The position numbers and the translations under genes were made by a program. Under the pieces are notes generated by a model that searched no databases, was not told the DNA's origin, and was given only the letters and a program-made list of their open reading frames with translations. Positions 38,856-47,167 of a stretch of 64,000 nucleotides of DNA are shown piece after piece (positions within the stretch are counted from its first letter, which is position 1; each line of letters starts with the position of its first letter). The DNA is taken from assembly GCF_029626105.1 (NCBI RefSeq), contig NZ_JARUBH010000009.1, positions 5,642,001 through 5,706,000 on the forward strand, in the 5' to 3' direction. This DNA comes from Solwaraspora sp. WMMD792. Lineage in GTDB: Bacteria > Actinomycetota > Actinomycetes > Mycobacteriales > Micromonosporaceae.

Positions 38856-40727
38856 TCAGGAAGCAGCGACTTCGGCAGGGACCGGGTCGGCTTCCTTGCG
38901 TCCCTGATCGAGCAGTTCAACGAAGCGGCGTTGGATTCTGCCGATCCGCTCATTGTCCGTTGGCCGGATGATGAACGAGCACCCTTCGACGTCGCCGGCG
39001 GTCTGCGCCCCCACCTGGCTACTGACCTGCGCCTCGCCGGTGTACAAAGCGATGGCGGCAGCGATCATGTCGCCCGCGAATCGACAGAACTGCTCGGCGC
39101 CCGCGCCCTTGTCGGGGTCCGCGACGTGCTGCATCACGCAGACACATCCCAACGGATGACTCAGCGCCAGCAGCCCGTCTGCCCTCTCCTGGACCGCCCG
39201 CACCGTGGCCGGCAGTTCCTCCGGGCTCGCCGGATCCAACTGGGCCATGCTGTGCTCGACCAGGCGCTCGCCGGCCTCCGCAACGGTGACCGGTCCCTGT
39301 TCACGGCGCTCCGCACCTTCGACGACATACTTCGGCCAGAGCGCCATGGCCAGAGTTCCGACCCACACGGTATACAGTTCATCTGCTGCTAGGACGCCGT
39401 TTGCGAAGGCAAAGTTGAACTGGTCGAACAAGGCTGGATCGGTCAGCGGGTCGACGATGCCCCGCGACAGGCAGGTCTGGTAGTCCGGTGACCCGTAGAT
39501 TGGATAGAACGGGTTGGTCCAGAATTCGACCCCGGCCAGGACCAGGTTCACGGCATCCTGAATGATCGCGTCGAGACTCTGGTCAGGCAGGCCGACAATG
39601 ATCGCTGCGCTCGCGCTCAATCCGAACTTCTCGAACAATGCGACCCCGGCGGAGACCTTGTCCAGCGAGGTGAAACCCTTGCGCATCTTTCGCAATCGAG
39701 CTGCGTCGGTGGTCTCCAACCCAAGAAAGAGGTCGTCGAAGCCCGCTTGGACCATGCTTTCCACCAGGTCCTCGGTGAGTTTCACGACGGTCATGCCGTT
39801 CGGCAGACTAAGGCGGATATCCAGGCCGCGCCGGACGATCTCCCGGCAAATGGCGTGGACTCGCCCGATGTCGAAGGTGAAGTTGTCGTCCTCGACCAGG
39901 AACCGACGAATCCCGTACACGTTGACGTAGTGCTCGATCTCATCGACGACGCGCTCCGGGTCCCGGGCCCGGAACTGCTTGCCGACCGTTGCGTGCACGG
40001 TGCAGAACGAGCAGGAAAACGGGCAGCCGCGGCTGGTGATCAAGGTGACCGCAGCACCGTACCGGTCGAAGTCCAGCTGGTCGGCGGCCGGCGGCGCGAG
40101 CGAGTCGAGATCCGCAACGAACGGTGCCCGCGGACGGACATGCGGCGAGCCGGTCGTCGCGCACCCGCAGAGCGCCTCGCCACAGCGAAACGCCACCCCG
40201 AGCATCTCGGTCAAGGGCCGGCCGGTGCTCAACGCGTCAAGCAACTCGACGGTTGTCACCTCGGCTTCGCCGAGCATTACCACGTCGATCTCGGGAACCT
40301 CCAGGACGTGCGGGAAAGCGACGGTGCCGTGCTGCCCACCAAGTATGACCTTTGCGTCCGGCAGGACCCGCTTTGCCATTCTGGCCAGCTCGTAGGCGCT
40401 CTCGTAGTAGGGGGTGAACATGCATGAGATGCCGACAACATCCGCGTTACTGGCTGCCAGGGCAGCTTCGATACGCTCCGGTCGGGCGCCCCAGTGCATG
40501 ATGTGCTGCCACCGTGGATGGCGGTCCAGCTTCGCCTGTTCGATCGCGGTCAGCTCGCCAGGCGGAACTACGTGGTTGTCCTCGGTATAAGCCAACGAGT
40601 CGAAGATCTCCGTGTCGTGGCCCGCCGCGCGCAGCGCGCCCGACACGTAGGCCAGACCGATAGGCACGTGACGTCCGATTTCTACCATGCATCCACGGAT
40701 CGGCGGCTTAACGAGGAATACTTTCAT
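38856..40727 (-). CDS. genK: B12-binding-domain radical SAM enzyme, GenK-like
   Basis: 623 residues. N-terminal B12-binding domain (KVFLVKPPIRG; IGLAYVSGALRAAGHDTEIFDS; VVGISCMFTPYYESAYELARM; VILGGQHGTVAFP) without a DxHxxG motif, typical of base-off cobalamin radical SAM methylases. The radical SAM motif CPFSCSFC is canonical CX3CX2C, followed by FLVEDDNFTFD and GLETTDAARLRKMRKG. GenK methylates C6' of gentamicin X2, and this gene is upstream of GenP/GenB3/B4-like genes as one would expect. ATG 40727 is preferred because GGAAGG lies 7 bases ahead. The last ~180 residues are a helical C-terminal domain. Confidence 0.84.
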   Translation of the reverse strand: MKVFLVKPPIRGCMVEIGRHVPIGLAYVSGALRAAGHDTEIFDSLAYTEDNHVVPPGELTAIEQAKLDRHPRWQHIMHWGARPERIEAALAASNADVVGISCMFTPYYESAYELARMAKRVLPDAKVILGGQHGTVAFPHVLEVPEIDVVMLGEAEVTTVELLDALSTGRPLTEMLGVAFRCGEALCGCATTGSPHVRPRAPFVADLDSLAPPAADQLDFDRYGAAVTLITSRGCPFSCSFCTVHATVGKQFRARDPERVVDEIEHYVNVYGIRRFLVEDDNFTFDIGRVHAICREIVRRGLDIRLSLPNGMTVVKLTEDLVESMVQAGFDDLFLGLETTDAARLRKMRKGFTSLDKVSAGVALFEKFGLSASAAIIVGLPDQSLDAIIQDAVNLVLAGVEFWTNPFYPIYGSPDYQTCLSRGIVDPLTDPALFDQFNFAFANGVLAADELYTVWVGTLAMALWPKYVVEGAERREQGPVTVAEAGERLVEHSMAQLDPASPEELPATVRAVQERADGLLALSHPLGCVCVMQHVADPDKGAGAEQFCRFAGDMIAAAIALYTGEAQVSSQVGAQTAGDVEGCSFIIRPTDNERIGRIQRRFVELLDQGRKEADPVPAEVAAS

Positions 40728-41023
40728 TTGGTCACCTTCCATAATAGAAGGCGCTGGCCACCAGCGCGTTTGCCAGATCGCTCCGCGCCCCCGCTACATG
40801 ATAATCGACACTGCGACCGAGGCAAATGCCCAAGTGGATCCGGCTCTGCGCATACCTACATAGTGGACTAGCTGGCGGACAATAGCTGACAGTCACCAGA
40901 TACCGCCCCTCAGATGCCACTCCGCGGCGAGCGCTCGCGGTTCGCCAATTTGGCCCCTATGATTTGCAGGTGTCGCCCACAACCGGCCGAGGGGCGCAGG
41001 ACGAGCCGGAGGTCATCCTTCTG
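40728..41023. other. Divergent promoter region, GenK-like / aminotransferase C
   Basis: 296 bp without a gene. A perfect 7-bp dyad, GCGCTGG-CCA-CCAGCGC (40751-40767), lies 24 bp upstream of the GenK-like start, where a repressor or a 5'-leader hairpin could act. Confidence 0.45.
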
Positions 41024-42268
41024 ATGAGAATAGCCAATGCTGATGGTTGCACGCCGTACGAAGTGGCACGGAACCTCACCCTCGTTCGGGGCGAGGGCGC
41101 GTACGTGTACGACGCCGCAGGTCGTGGCCTCATCGACCTCTCCAACTCCTTCGGAAGCGTGCTACTCGGGCATCAGGACCCCGTGGTCACCTCCGCAGTC
41201 CTCGATGCGGTACGTACCGGTCTGCCAGCGGCCGCCTCACTGGACCTGCAGAACCGGCTAGCCGCGCAGATCGCCGGAGACCTCCCCGGTGAGCAGCGGG
41301 TGGCGTTCTTCAAGACCGGCACGGCGGCGACCCGGGCCGCCGCTTCGGCCGCGCGTCAGGTCACCGGCCGACGGTTGATCGCCAGCTGCGGCTACCACGG
41401 CTACGACCTGATGTGGGAGTTCACCCCGCCGGGCCAGCCGAACTCGGAAGGCGTGCTGCACTGCTACCACCTGCCCGAACTGCTCGACAGGGTGCTCGAC
41501 GAGCACGCCGACGAGCTTGCCGCGGTCATCATCGCACCGGACTACATCCATGTCTCGCCGCAGTACATCGCCGACCTGTTCCACCGATGCCAGCGGGCCG
41601 GGGTGGTGACCATCGCTGACGAGGTGAAACACGGTTACCGCATGCTCCGGGGCGCCTCGGTCAACGGAGCCGGGGTCCGAGCCGACATCTACACCTACGC
41701 CAAGGGCATCAGCAACGGCTGGCCGTTGTCCTGCGTGGCTGGGGATGAACGTTTCATGGACCCGCTCGCCGAGTTCGTCTCGACTCTCACCTTCGAGGCG
41801 CCCAGCTTCGCGGCCGCCGCAGCAACCCTCGACCGGCTGACTGAGCTGGACGTCCAGGCCCGGCTTGGCACCGATGGTGGACGATTCGTATCCGAGGCTA
41901 CCAAGCTGATCGATGCCCACGACCTGCCGATCGAGATGGCCGGGACCGGCGCCGCCTTCCAGTTCGTCTGCGCTCCAGAGGTAGAGGAGATTTTCCTGCC
42001 ACACGCCCTGGCCGCAGGACTCATCCTTGAACCGTCCGATCAGCAGTATCCCTCGGCGTGCTTCCGGGACGAGGTGGTCGACGACGCCCTCGACAGACTC
42101 GGCCGTGCGCTCACCGCGATGGCGGCTTCCCGGCCCGACCTCGTCGGGCGGGAGGTCACCCAGCTCGACCGGGTGCAGTCGGCCTTCTGCCAGATGGACG
42201 GGCTCCCGGGGCGGCCGGACGGTTGGAGCTTGGCGGAGTGTGTGGACTACGTGACCGGCCAGCTTTGA
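41024..42268 (+). CDS. Class III aminotransferase C, GenB1/GenB2-like
   Basis: 414 residues. PLP fold I: FFKTGTAATRAAASAAR, SCGYHGYDLMWEFTPP, VTIADEVKHGYRM and the Lys in YAKGISNGWPLSC. It resembles the protein at 20231-21484 more than A or B (DLPIEMAGTGAAFQFVC versus GVPIDIAGNGNLFQFVC). In gentamicin producers GenB1 makes the 6'-amine and GenB2 epimerises it; this could be the GenB2 role. ATG 41024 has GGAGG 11 bases ahead; earlier TTG/GTG codons have no ribosome site. Transcribed alone, convergent with the DinB gene. Confidence 0.83.
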   Translation: MRIANADGCTPYEVARNLTLVRGEGAYVYDAAGRGLIDLSNSFGSVLLGHQDPVVTSAVLDAVRTGLPAAASLDLQNRLAAQIAGDLPGEQRVAFFKTGTAATRAAASAARQVTGRRLIASCGYHGYDLMWEFTPPGQPNSEGVLHCYHLPELLDRVLDEHADELAAVIIAPDYIHVSPQYIADLFHRCQRAGVVTIADEVKHGYRMLRGASVNGAGVRADIYTYAKGISNGWPLSCVAGDERFMDPLAEFVSTLTFEAPSFAAAAATLDRLTELDVQARLGTDGGRFVSEATKLIDAHDLPIEMAGTGAAFQFVCAPEVEEIFLPHALAAGLILEPSDQQYPSACFRDEVVDDALDRLGRALTAMAASRPDLVGREVTQLDRVQSAFCQMDGLPGRPDGWSLAECVDYVTGQL

Positions 42269-42305
42269 GTGAACCTGGTGGCCACCGGTGGCGCACGAAG
42301 GCCGG

Positions 42306-42818
42306 TCAATCGCCCTTCGCACCGTCGATGCTCTGCCTGATGAGGTCCGCGTGGCCGTTGTGCCGGGCGTACTCCTCGAGGATGTGCACCACCGTGGTCC
42401 GCAGGTTACGTACCACGCCCTCGTCCTCGTAGGTGTCGTCCAGGTCGCGCAGCAAGAAGGCTTTGCGGGTCAGCTCCACTTCCTGTAGGTAGAGCTCGAA
42501 GTTGGCCTGCGCATCCGCCGTGGCGACGTCGTCGAAGGCAGCGTCCGGACGCTCCTCCGTGGAGTACGGATCGTCGATCGTCTCCCCGGAGAGGAGGCTA
42601 CGGAGCCACCGCTCGAGCTCGGTCATGTGGCGCAGCAGACCGAGCAGGGTCAGATTGGTCACCGGGACGCTGTTTGTCGTCAACTGCTCGGCGGTCAGGC
42701 CCGAGCACTTCAGCAGCAGAGTGTCCCGGTGGTAGTCGAGCCAGCCCGCCAGTACGGTGGCCTCGTCGCCCGATACGGGATCCGGCTTCCGGTCGACGGT
42801 AGGGGCGGTCCAGGTCAT
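42306..42818 (-). CDS. DinB/DUF664 family protein
   Basis: 170 residues. Four-helix bundle family: LKCSGLTAEQLTTNSVPVTNLTLLGLLRHMTELERWL and VVHILEEYARHNGHADLIRQSIDG. The His residues in RHMTE and RHNGHAD are the usual metal ligands. Family members include thiol-dependent transferases, for example bacillithiol or mycothiol S-transferases. ATG 42818 has GGAAGG ahead. Last gene of the minus-strand genE-WD40-DinB run. No role in aminoglycoside synthesis is known to me. Confidence 0.82.
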   Translation of the reverse strand: MTWTAPTVDRKPDPVSGDEATVLAGWLDYHRDTLLLKCSGLTAEQLTTNSVPVTNLTLLGLLRHMTELERWLRSLLSGETIDDPYSTEERPDAAFDDVATADAQANFELYLQEVELTRKAFLLRDLDDTYEDEGVVRNLRTTVVHILEEYARHNGHADLIRQSIDGAKGD

Positions 42819-42877
42819 CTGATGGTCCTTCCGTTGTCGGGTCAGGAGATGCCGGTTAGCCGGCGGCTGATCTGCTC

Positions 42878-43804
42878 TTACGAGAATGTCGGAAACGGCA
42901 AGATCCGGGCGGTACCGTCCTGGCTGGCCGTGACGATGCGTGCGCCGGTCCGGTCGAAGGCAACGTTCCACACCGGCATGGTGTGTCCGGTCGCCAACTG
43001 CCCGATCTCTCGCCCGCTCCCGACGTCCCAGACCCGTACGGTGCAGTCCTCGGCTGCGCTGACGAGCAAACGACCATCCGGATGGAACGCCACGCCGTCC
43101 ACCGCGTCGGTGTGCCCGACCAGCGGGTCGACCGCCGGCCCGTCCACCGCGCAATCCCAGATCCGAACGGTTCGGTCGTCAGATCCGCTGGCCAGAAGCC
43201 GTCCGTCAGGGCTGAAGGCGACACTGACCGTGCCCTTCGAGTGGCCGACCAGCGGTTCGCCGACCAGACCGCCGGTGGCGGTGTCGTACAACCTAAGCGC
43301 GTCGCCGGTCGATGCGATCAGGTGACCGTCCGGGTGAAAGGCCACCCCGTCGATCTCGTCCCGGCTCGCGGTCAGCGGGCTCCCCACCGGGTCGCCACCA
43401 GGGACCCCCCAGAGCCGTACGGTATGGTCGGCGCTGCCGGTGGCCAGGAGGTCTCCGGTGGGATGGAACGCCAGGCCGTAGACGCCGGCGGTGTGGCCGG
43501 TCAAGGGTTTGCCGACCTGCCGACCGGTGGTGATGTCCCAGAGCCGAGCGGTGCGGTCCTCGCTCGCGCTGGCCAGCAACCTGCCATCAGGGTGGAAGGC
43601 CACCAGCCAGACCGTATCGGTGTGTCCGCCCAGCGGGCGGCCAACCGGCTCCCCGGTACTTGCGTCCCATAGCCTGACGGTGCCGTCCTCACCGCTGGTA
43701 GCGACCAGATGGTCCGCCGGGTGAAAAGCCGCGCTGATCACGCCCCGCTCATGCCCGACAAGCATCATGGGTTCCCGGGTCGGGCTTGCTGCTGCCAGCT
43801 CCAC
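42878..43804 (-). CDS. Free-standing seven-repeat WD40 beta-propeller protein
   Basis: 308 residues, consisting of almost nothing but seven WD40 repeats, each GH...V..VAFHPDGRLLAS.S.D.TVRLWD, enough for one closed propeller. Repeat 4 lacks the leading GH pair and repeat 7 has ILPF in place of the WD. No signal peptide, membrane helix or kinase domain is fused, so it should be a cytosolic scaffold. GTG start at 43804 with GGAG 8 bases ahead. Between the zinc dehydrogenase and DinB genes in one operon. WD40 genes in bacterial antibiotic clusters are uncommon; function unknown. Confidence 0.88.
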   Translation of the reverse strand: MELAAASPTREPMMLVGHERGVISAAFHPADHLVATSGEDGTVRLWDASTGEPVGRPLGGHTDTVWLVAFHPDGRLLASASEDRTARLWDITTGRQVGKPLTGHTAGVYGLAFHPTGDLLATGSADHTVRLWGVPGGDPVGSPLTASRDEIDGVAFHPDGHLIASTGDALRLYDTATGGLVGEPLVGHSKGTVSVAFSPDGRLLASGSDDRTVRIWDCAVDGPAVDPLVGHTDAVDGVAFHPDGRLLVSAAEDCTVRVWDVGSGREIGQLATGHTMPVWNVAFDRTGARIVTASQDGTARILPFPTFS

Positions 43805-43863
43805 CTGTCTACTCCGTCTTGACGTCGGGGCACGGGCCCAATCGAGACTCGAACCAGGCGGGA

Positions 43864-44874
43864 CTACTCCTCACGGAGGTCGAAGACGACCCGAATCGTG
43901 TTTCCGGTTCGGTTGATTGCCCGGTCGATGGCCGGGGAGTACTCGTCAAGTTGGACAATATCGGTAAGAATCCGCCGAGTATCGATCGCGCCGTCCGCAA
44001 TGAGGTCCACGGCCTCCCGGTACTTACCGCCCGGTCCCATCACGCCGACCATACTGGCGTACGCCAGCGGCAGCCGTGCGGTTTCCAGCGGGTGTTCGGC
44101 ACCCACCTGGTAGCCCACCAGGCAGACCCGGCCGCCGGGGCGGACCAGGTCGAGCGCACGGACCACCGACTCCGGATCACCAGATGCCTCGAACACGACG
44201 TCCACCTTGTCCGCGTAGCTGGTGAGTTCCGGCAGCTCGCTGGGATGGACCGAGATGACGGCTCCGCTCTCCTCGGCGACCTTGCGGCGCTCGGCAACCA
44301 GGTCGGCGACGAGCGTTACCGTTGCCCCGGCGGCGCGAGCCGCCTGGATGAGGAGCTGGCCGATCCCGCCGGCGCCCAGTACGGCCACTCGCTCGGCAGG
44401 GCGGAGACCGATCCGGTCCACCGCGTGCAAAGCGACAGCGAGCGGTTCGGCCTGGCTCGCGGCGGCCAAGTCCATCCCCTCCGGCAGTGGATAGAGGTTG
44501 GCGAGCGGGGCTGCGACGTAGCCCGCGCAGCCGCCGTCCACGGTAAAGCCGATCTCGACGAGGTTCTCACACATGACCGGTAACCCGTCCCGGCATGGTC
44601 CGCAGACCTGGCAGCCGACGATCAGATCACCCGTGACCGCGCGACCGACCCAGGATTCGTGACCCTCCGGAGCGGAATCCACCACACCGGCCCACTCATG
44701 GCCGGGCACGATCGGGTACCGGTTACCGTGCCACTTGCCACGGAACAGCCATAGGTCGCTACCGCAGAGACAGCAGTAGTGCACCTTCACGACTGCCCAA
44801 CCAGGAGGAGCCGTCGGACGAGGAAGGTCTACAATCTGGGCCTTGTGTCCACCGTGGAACTGCAGCGCCCGCAT
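43864..44874 (-). CDS. genE: Zinc-dependent dehydrogenase, 2-deoxy-scyllo-inosamine dehydrogenase (GenE-like)
   Basis: 336 residues. MDR fold: catalytic-zinc ligands in CLCGSDLW and PGHEWAG, the structural-zinc cysteines in [16 protein letters not shown], and the NAD motif [21 protein letters not shown]. In neomycin-, kanamycin- and gentamicin-type pathways such an enzyme oxidises 2-deoxy-scyllo-inosamine to the keto form for the second transamination to 2-DOS. It lies about 15 kb from the DOI synthase gene. ATG 44874 fits the family start better than the start 27 codons upstream. Confidence 0.84.
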   Translation of the reverse strand: MRALQFHGGHKAQIVDLPRPTAPPGWAVVKVHYCCLCGSDLWLFRGKWHGNRYPIVPGHEWAGVVDSAPEGHESWVGRAVTGDLIVGCQVCGPCRDGLPVMCENLVEIGFTVDGGCAGYVAAPLANLYPLPEGMDLAAASQAEPLAVALHAVDRIGLRPAERVAVLGAGGIGQLLIQAARAAGATVTLVADLVAERRKVAEESGAVISVHPSELPELTSYADKVDVVFEASGDPESVVRALDLVRPGGRVCLVGYQVGAEHPLETARLPLAYASMVGVMGPGGKYREAVDLIADGAIDTRRILTDIVQLDEYSPAIDRAINRTGNTIRVVFDLREE

Positions 44875-45403
44875 CCGTCCCCCCACACGGTCGTGAGTCG
44901 ATCTCTGGAACACTTTAGATGCCGGGAGATCAAGGCTCAACAGTTTCCGCACCACAAACTGGAGCTTGACAGATGATCGAGACTCAACTAGGATTTCTCG
45001 CCAATTATATGCGGCAGCACCGATTAGGTTGGGTGACTGATCCGCACGCTGACGTCATCGCAGATCCGGAGCGGTTCCGGAGCAGATTCGGTTGATGCCG
45101 CACCAATGATCGAATACGTCCAGTTTGAGGTACGACGATCGGCATTGCGGCGGTTCTTGACGCACTGAATTCCGGCATGAATTCGCCAGGACCCGAGGTC
45201 CCGGCACGCTGCTTCACAGGGCAGTGGCGGCACGGCGCACCCGTTGCACCGGATCACGGCGAGTTGCACCGAATCAGGGCGAGTCGGCCGGCGGGGCTCC
45301 CGCCGGAGTCCTGGCCCTGATCGGGGCTCTGGCGGCACGCTGGGTATGCTTGCCAGCTGGGTAGACCTGTGCCGATAGACGAGGGTGGAAGGTGGCGGAG
45401 TAG
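44875..45403. other. Divergent region genE / queC with long leader
   Basis: 529 bp with no supported gene. It carries a consensus-like promoter at 44966-44994 pointing to queC, followed by a leader of about 400 nt. By eye I could not build a preQ1 riboswitch fold in this leader. Confidence 0.5.
44966..44994 (+). promoter_or_regulatory. Sigma-70-type promoter for the queCED operon
   Basis: TTGACA (44966-44971), 17-bp spacer, TAGGAT (44989-44994). The -35 is a perfect housekeeping consensus and the spacing is ideal, in a locally AT-rich stretch. Transcription would start near 45001, about 400 bp before queC. Confidence 0.6.
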
Positions 45404-46105
45404 GTGCCGACGGGGACGCGTAATGCCGTGGTGCTGCTCAGCGGCGGCCTCGACTCCACGACGGCGCTCGCGATCGCGATACACGAGGGCTACCGGGCCC
45501 ACACGCTCAGTTTCCGGTACGGGCAGCGCCACACCGTCGAACTTGACGCCGCCGCCCGCGTGACGAAGGCACTCGGCGCGGCCCAGCACATCGTCGCGGA
45601 CATCGACCTGCGGGCCTTCGGTGGGTCGGCACTGACCGACGACGCGCTCGCGGTACCGCACCGTACGAACGCCGACGAGATGGGCGACACCATCCCGGTC
45701 ACGTACGTACCGGCACGCAACACGATCTTCCTGTCGTTCGCACTGGCCTGGGCTGAGACCCTGGACGCCTCAGACATATTCATCGGGGTGAACGCACTGG
45801 ACTACAGCGGCTACCCGGACTGCCGCCCGGAGTACATCGCTGCGTACGAGGCGATGGCCAATCTTGCCACCAAGGCCGGCGTCGAGGGGCAACAGCGGCT
45901 GCGCATCCACACCCCGCTGATCCGGCTGACCAAGGCCGCGATCATCCAGCGGGGCCTGGAGCTGGGTGTCGACTTCGCCTGGACACACAGCTGCTACGAC
46001 CCGGTCGACGACCGGGCCTGCGGCAGCTGCGACTCCTGTCTGCTCCGGCAACGCGGTTTCGCCGAACTCGGCATGATCGACCCTGCCCTGTCCGGCAACG
46101 GATGA
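45404..46105 (+). CDS. queC: 7-Cyano-7-deazaguanine synthase
   Basis: 233 residues. Makes preQ0 from 7-carboxy-7-deazaguanine, ammonia and ATP. The PP-loop SGGLDST is at residues 13-19; [17 protein letters not shown] is the family's central motif, and the zinc-binding C-terminal cysteines are [19 protein letters not shown] start at 45404 with a GGAG-like site directly ahead. The stop overlaps queE (ATGA). Confidence 0.95.
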   Translation: MPTGTRNAVVLLSGGLDSTTALAIAIHEGYRAHTLSFRYGQRHTVELDAAARVTKALGAAQHIVADIDLRAFGGSALTDDALAVPHRTNADEMGDTIPVTYVPARNTIFLSFALAWAETLDASDIFIGVNALDYSGYPDCRPEYIAAYEAMANLATKAGVEGQQRLRIHTPLIRLTKAAIIQRGLELGVDFAWTHSCYDPVDDRACGSCDSCLLRQRGFAELGMIDPALSGNG

Positions 46106-46749
46106 TCGGCGTGTACCGGGTCAAGGAGATCTTCTACACGCTCCAAGGCGAGGGTACGCATGCCGGTCGCCCCGCCGTCTTCTGCCGCTTCACCAGTTGC
46201 AACCTGTGGACCGGGCGAGAACGCGATCGGCATCGTGCGATCTGTCGCTTTTGTGATACCGACTTCGTCGGCACCGACGGCACCGGGGGCGGGCGATTCC
46301 CTTCCGCCGCCGATCTGGCCGCCGCCGTCGCCGAGGCTTGGCAAGGGCGGGCGCACCCCCGCAGCCGGCGGTACGTGGTGTGCACCGGCGGCGAACCACT
46401 GCTGCAGCTGGACGAGGCGGCCGTGACCGCCCTGCACGAAGCAGGCTTCGAGGTCGCGGTCGAGACCAACGGCACTTTGCCCGCGCCTGCGGGCATCGAC
46501 TGGATATGTGTCAGCCCCAAGGCCGGCGCGGAGGTGGTGCTCACCCGGGGTGACGACTTGAAGCTCGTCTTTCCCCAGCCGGAGGCCGACCCGGCCCGCT
46601 TCGAGCACCTCGACTTCGGCCATTTTCTGCTGCAGCCGATGGACGGGCCGGACCGGGTCGCCAACACCGCGGCCGCGGTGCGGTACTGCCTGGAGCATCC
46701 ACAGTGGTGCTTGAGTTTGCAGACTCACAAGTACATTGGGATTGCCTGA
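46102..46749 (+). CDS. queE: 7-Carboxy-7-deazaguanine synthase (radical SAM)
   Basis: 215 residues. Converts CPH4 to CDG by radical ring contraction. Cluster motif CX14CX2C (Cys of SCNLWTG, then CRFC), the long-spaced QueE form. [16 protein letters not shown] at the start, [11 protein letters not shown] as the GGEP SAM motif, and ETNGTLPAP are diagnostic. Middle gene of queC-queE-queD; translation is coupled at both ends. Confidence 0.95.
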   Translation: MIGVYRVKEIFYTLQGEGTHAGRPAVFCRFTSCNLWTGRERDRHRAICRFCDTDFVGTDGTGGGRFPSAADLAAAVAEAWQGRAHPRSRRYVVCTGGEPLLQLDEAAVTALHEAGFEVAVETNGTLPAPAGIDWICVSPKAGAEVVLTRGDDLKLVFPQPEADPARFEHLDFGHFLLQPMDGPDRVANTAAAVRYCLEHPQWCLSLQTHKYIGIA

Positions 46750-47105
46750 TGGAGATCTTCCGGGAGTTCACCTTCGAAGCCGCGCACCGGCTGCCGCACG
46801 TGCCCGAGGGACACAAGTGCGCCCGCCTGCACGGCCACTCGTACCGGGTCACGGTGCACGTCAGTGGCCAGGTCGGAGCGCAGACCGGTTGGGTGATCGA
46901 CTTCGGCGACCTCAAGCAGGCCTTCGCACCGGTCCGCGAGCAACTCGACCACCGCTACCTCAACGAGATCGCCGGACTGGAGAACCCGACGAGCGAAGTG
47001 CTGGCCCGATGGATCTGGCAGCGACTTGTCGGTCAGTTGCCGTTGTCGGCGGTTACGGTCCGGGAAACCTGCACGTCCGGCTGCGTCTACCGAGGCGAGG
47101 ACTGA
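46749..47105 (+). CDS. queD: 6-Carboxy-5,6,7,8-tetrahydropterin synthase
   Basis: 118 residues, family length. Converts dihydroneopterin triphosphate to CPH4. Zinc histidines are in AAHRLPH and LHGHSYRV, the catalytic Cys in KCARLHGH, and LDHRYLNE is conserved. The start ATG at 46749 overlaps the queE TGA (TGATG). The GTP cyclohydrolase that supplies its substrate is not in the window. Confidence 0.95.
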   Translation: MEIFREFTFEAAHRLPHVPEGHKCARLHGHSYRVTVHVSGQVGAQTGWVIDFGDLKQAFAPVREQLDHRYLNEIAGLENPTSEVLARWIWQRLVGQLPLSAVTVRETCTSGCVYRGED

Positions 47106-47106
47106 G

Positions 47107-47152
47107 CGGGCCGGGCTCTACGGGTGGCCGGGCCACCGCAGAGGCCGGCCCG
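47107..47152. terminator. Bidirectional terminator queD / exporter fusion
   Basis: Nested hairpin: outer arms 47107-47118 / 47141-47152 and inner arms GGTGGCC / GGCCACC at 47123-47137, between two convergent genes. Confidence 0.7.
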
Positions 47153-47167
47153 ACCACCTCCAGATGT

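Noticed and set aside
44995-45403. preQ1 riboswitch in the queC leader
   Set aside because: I could not find the short stem with an A-rich tail or the downstream pairing of known classes. Left as a check and not claimed as a feature.
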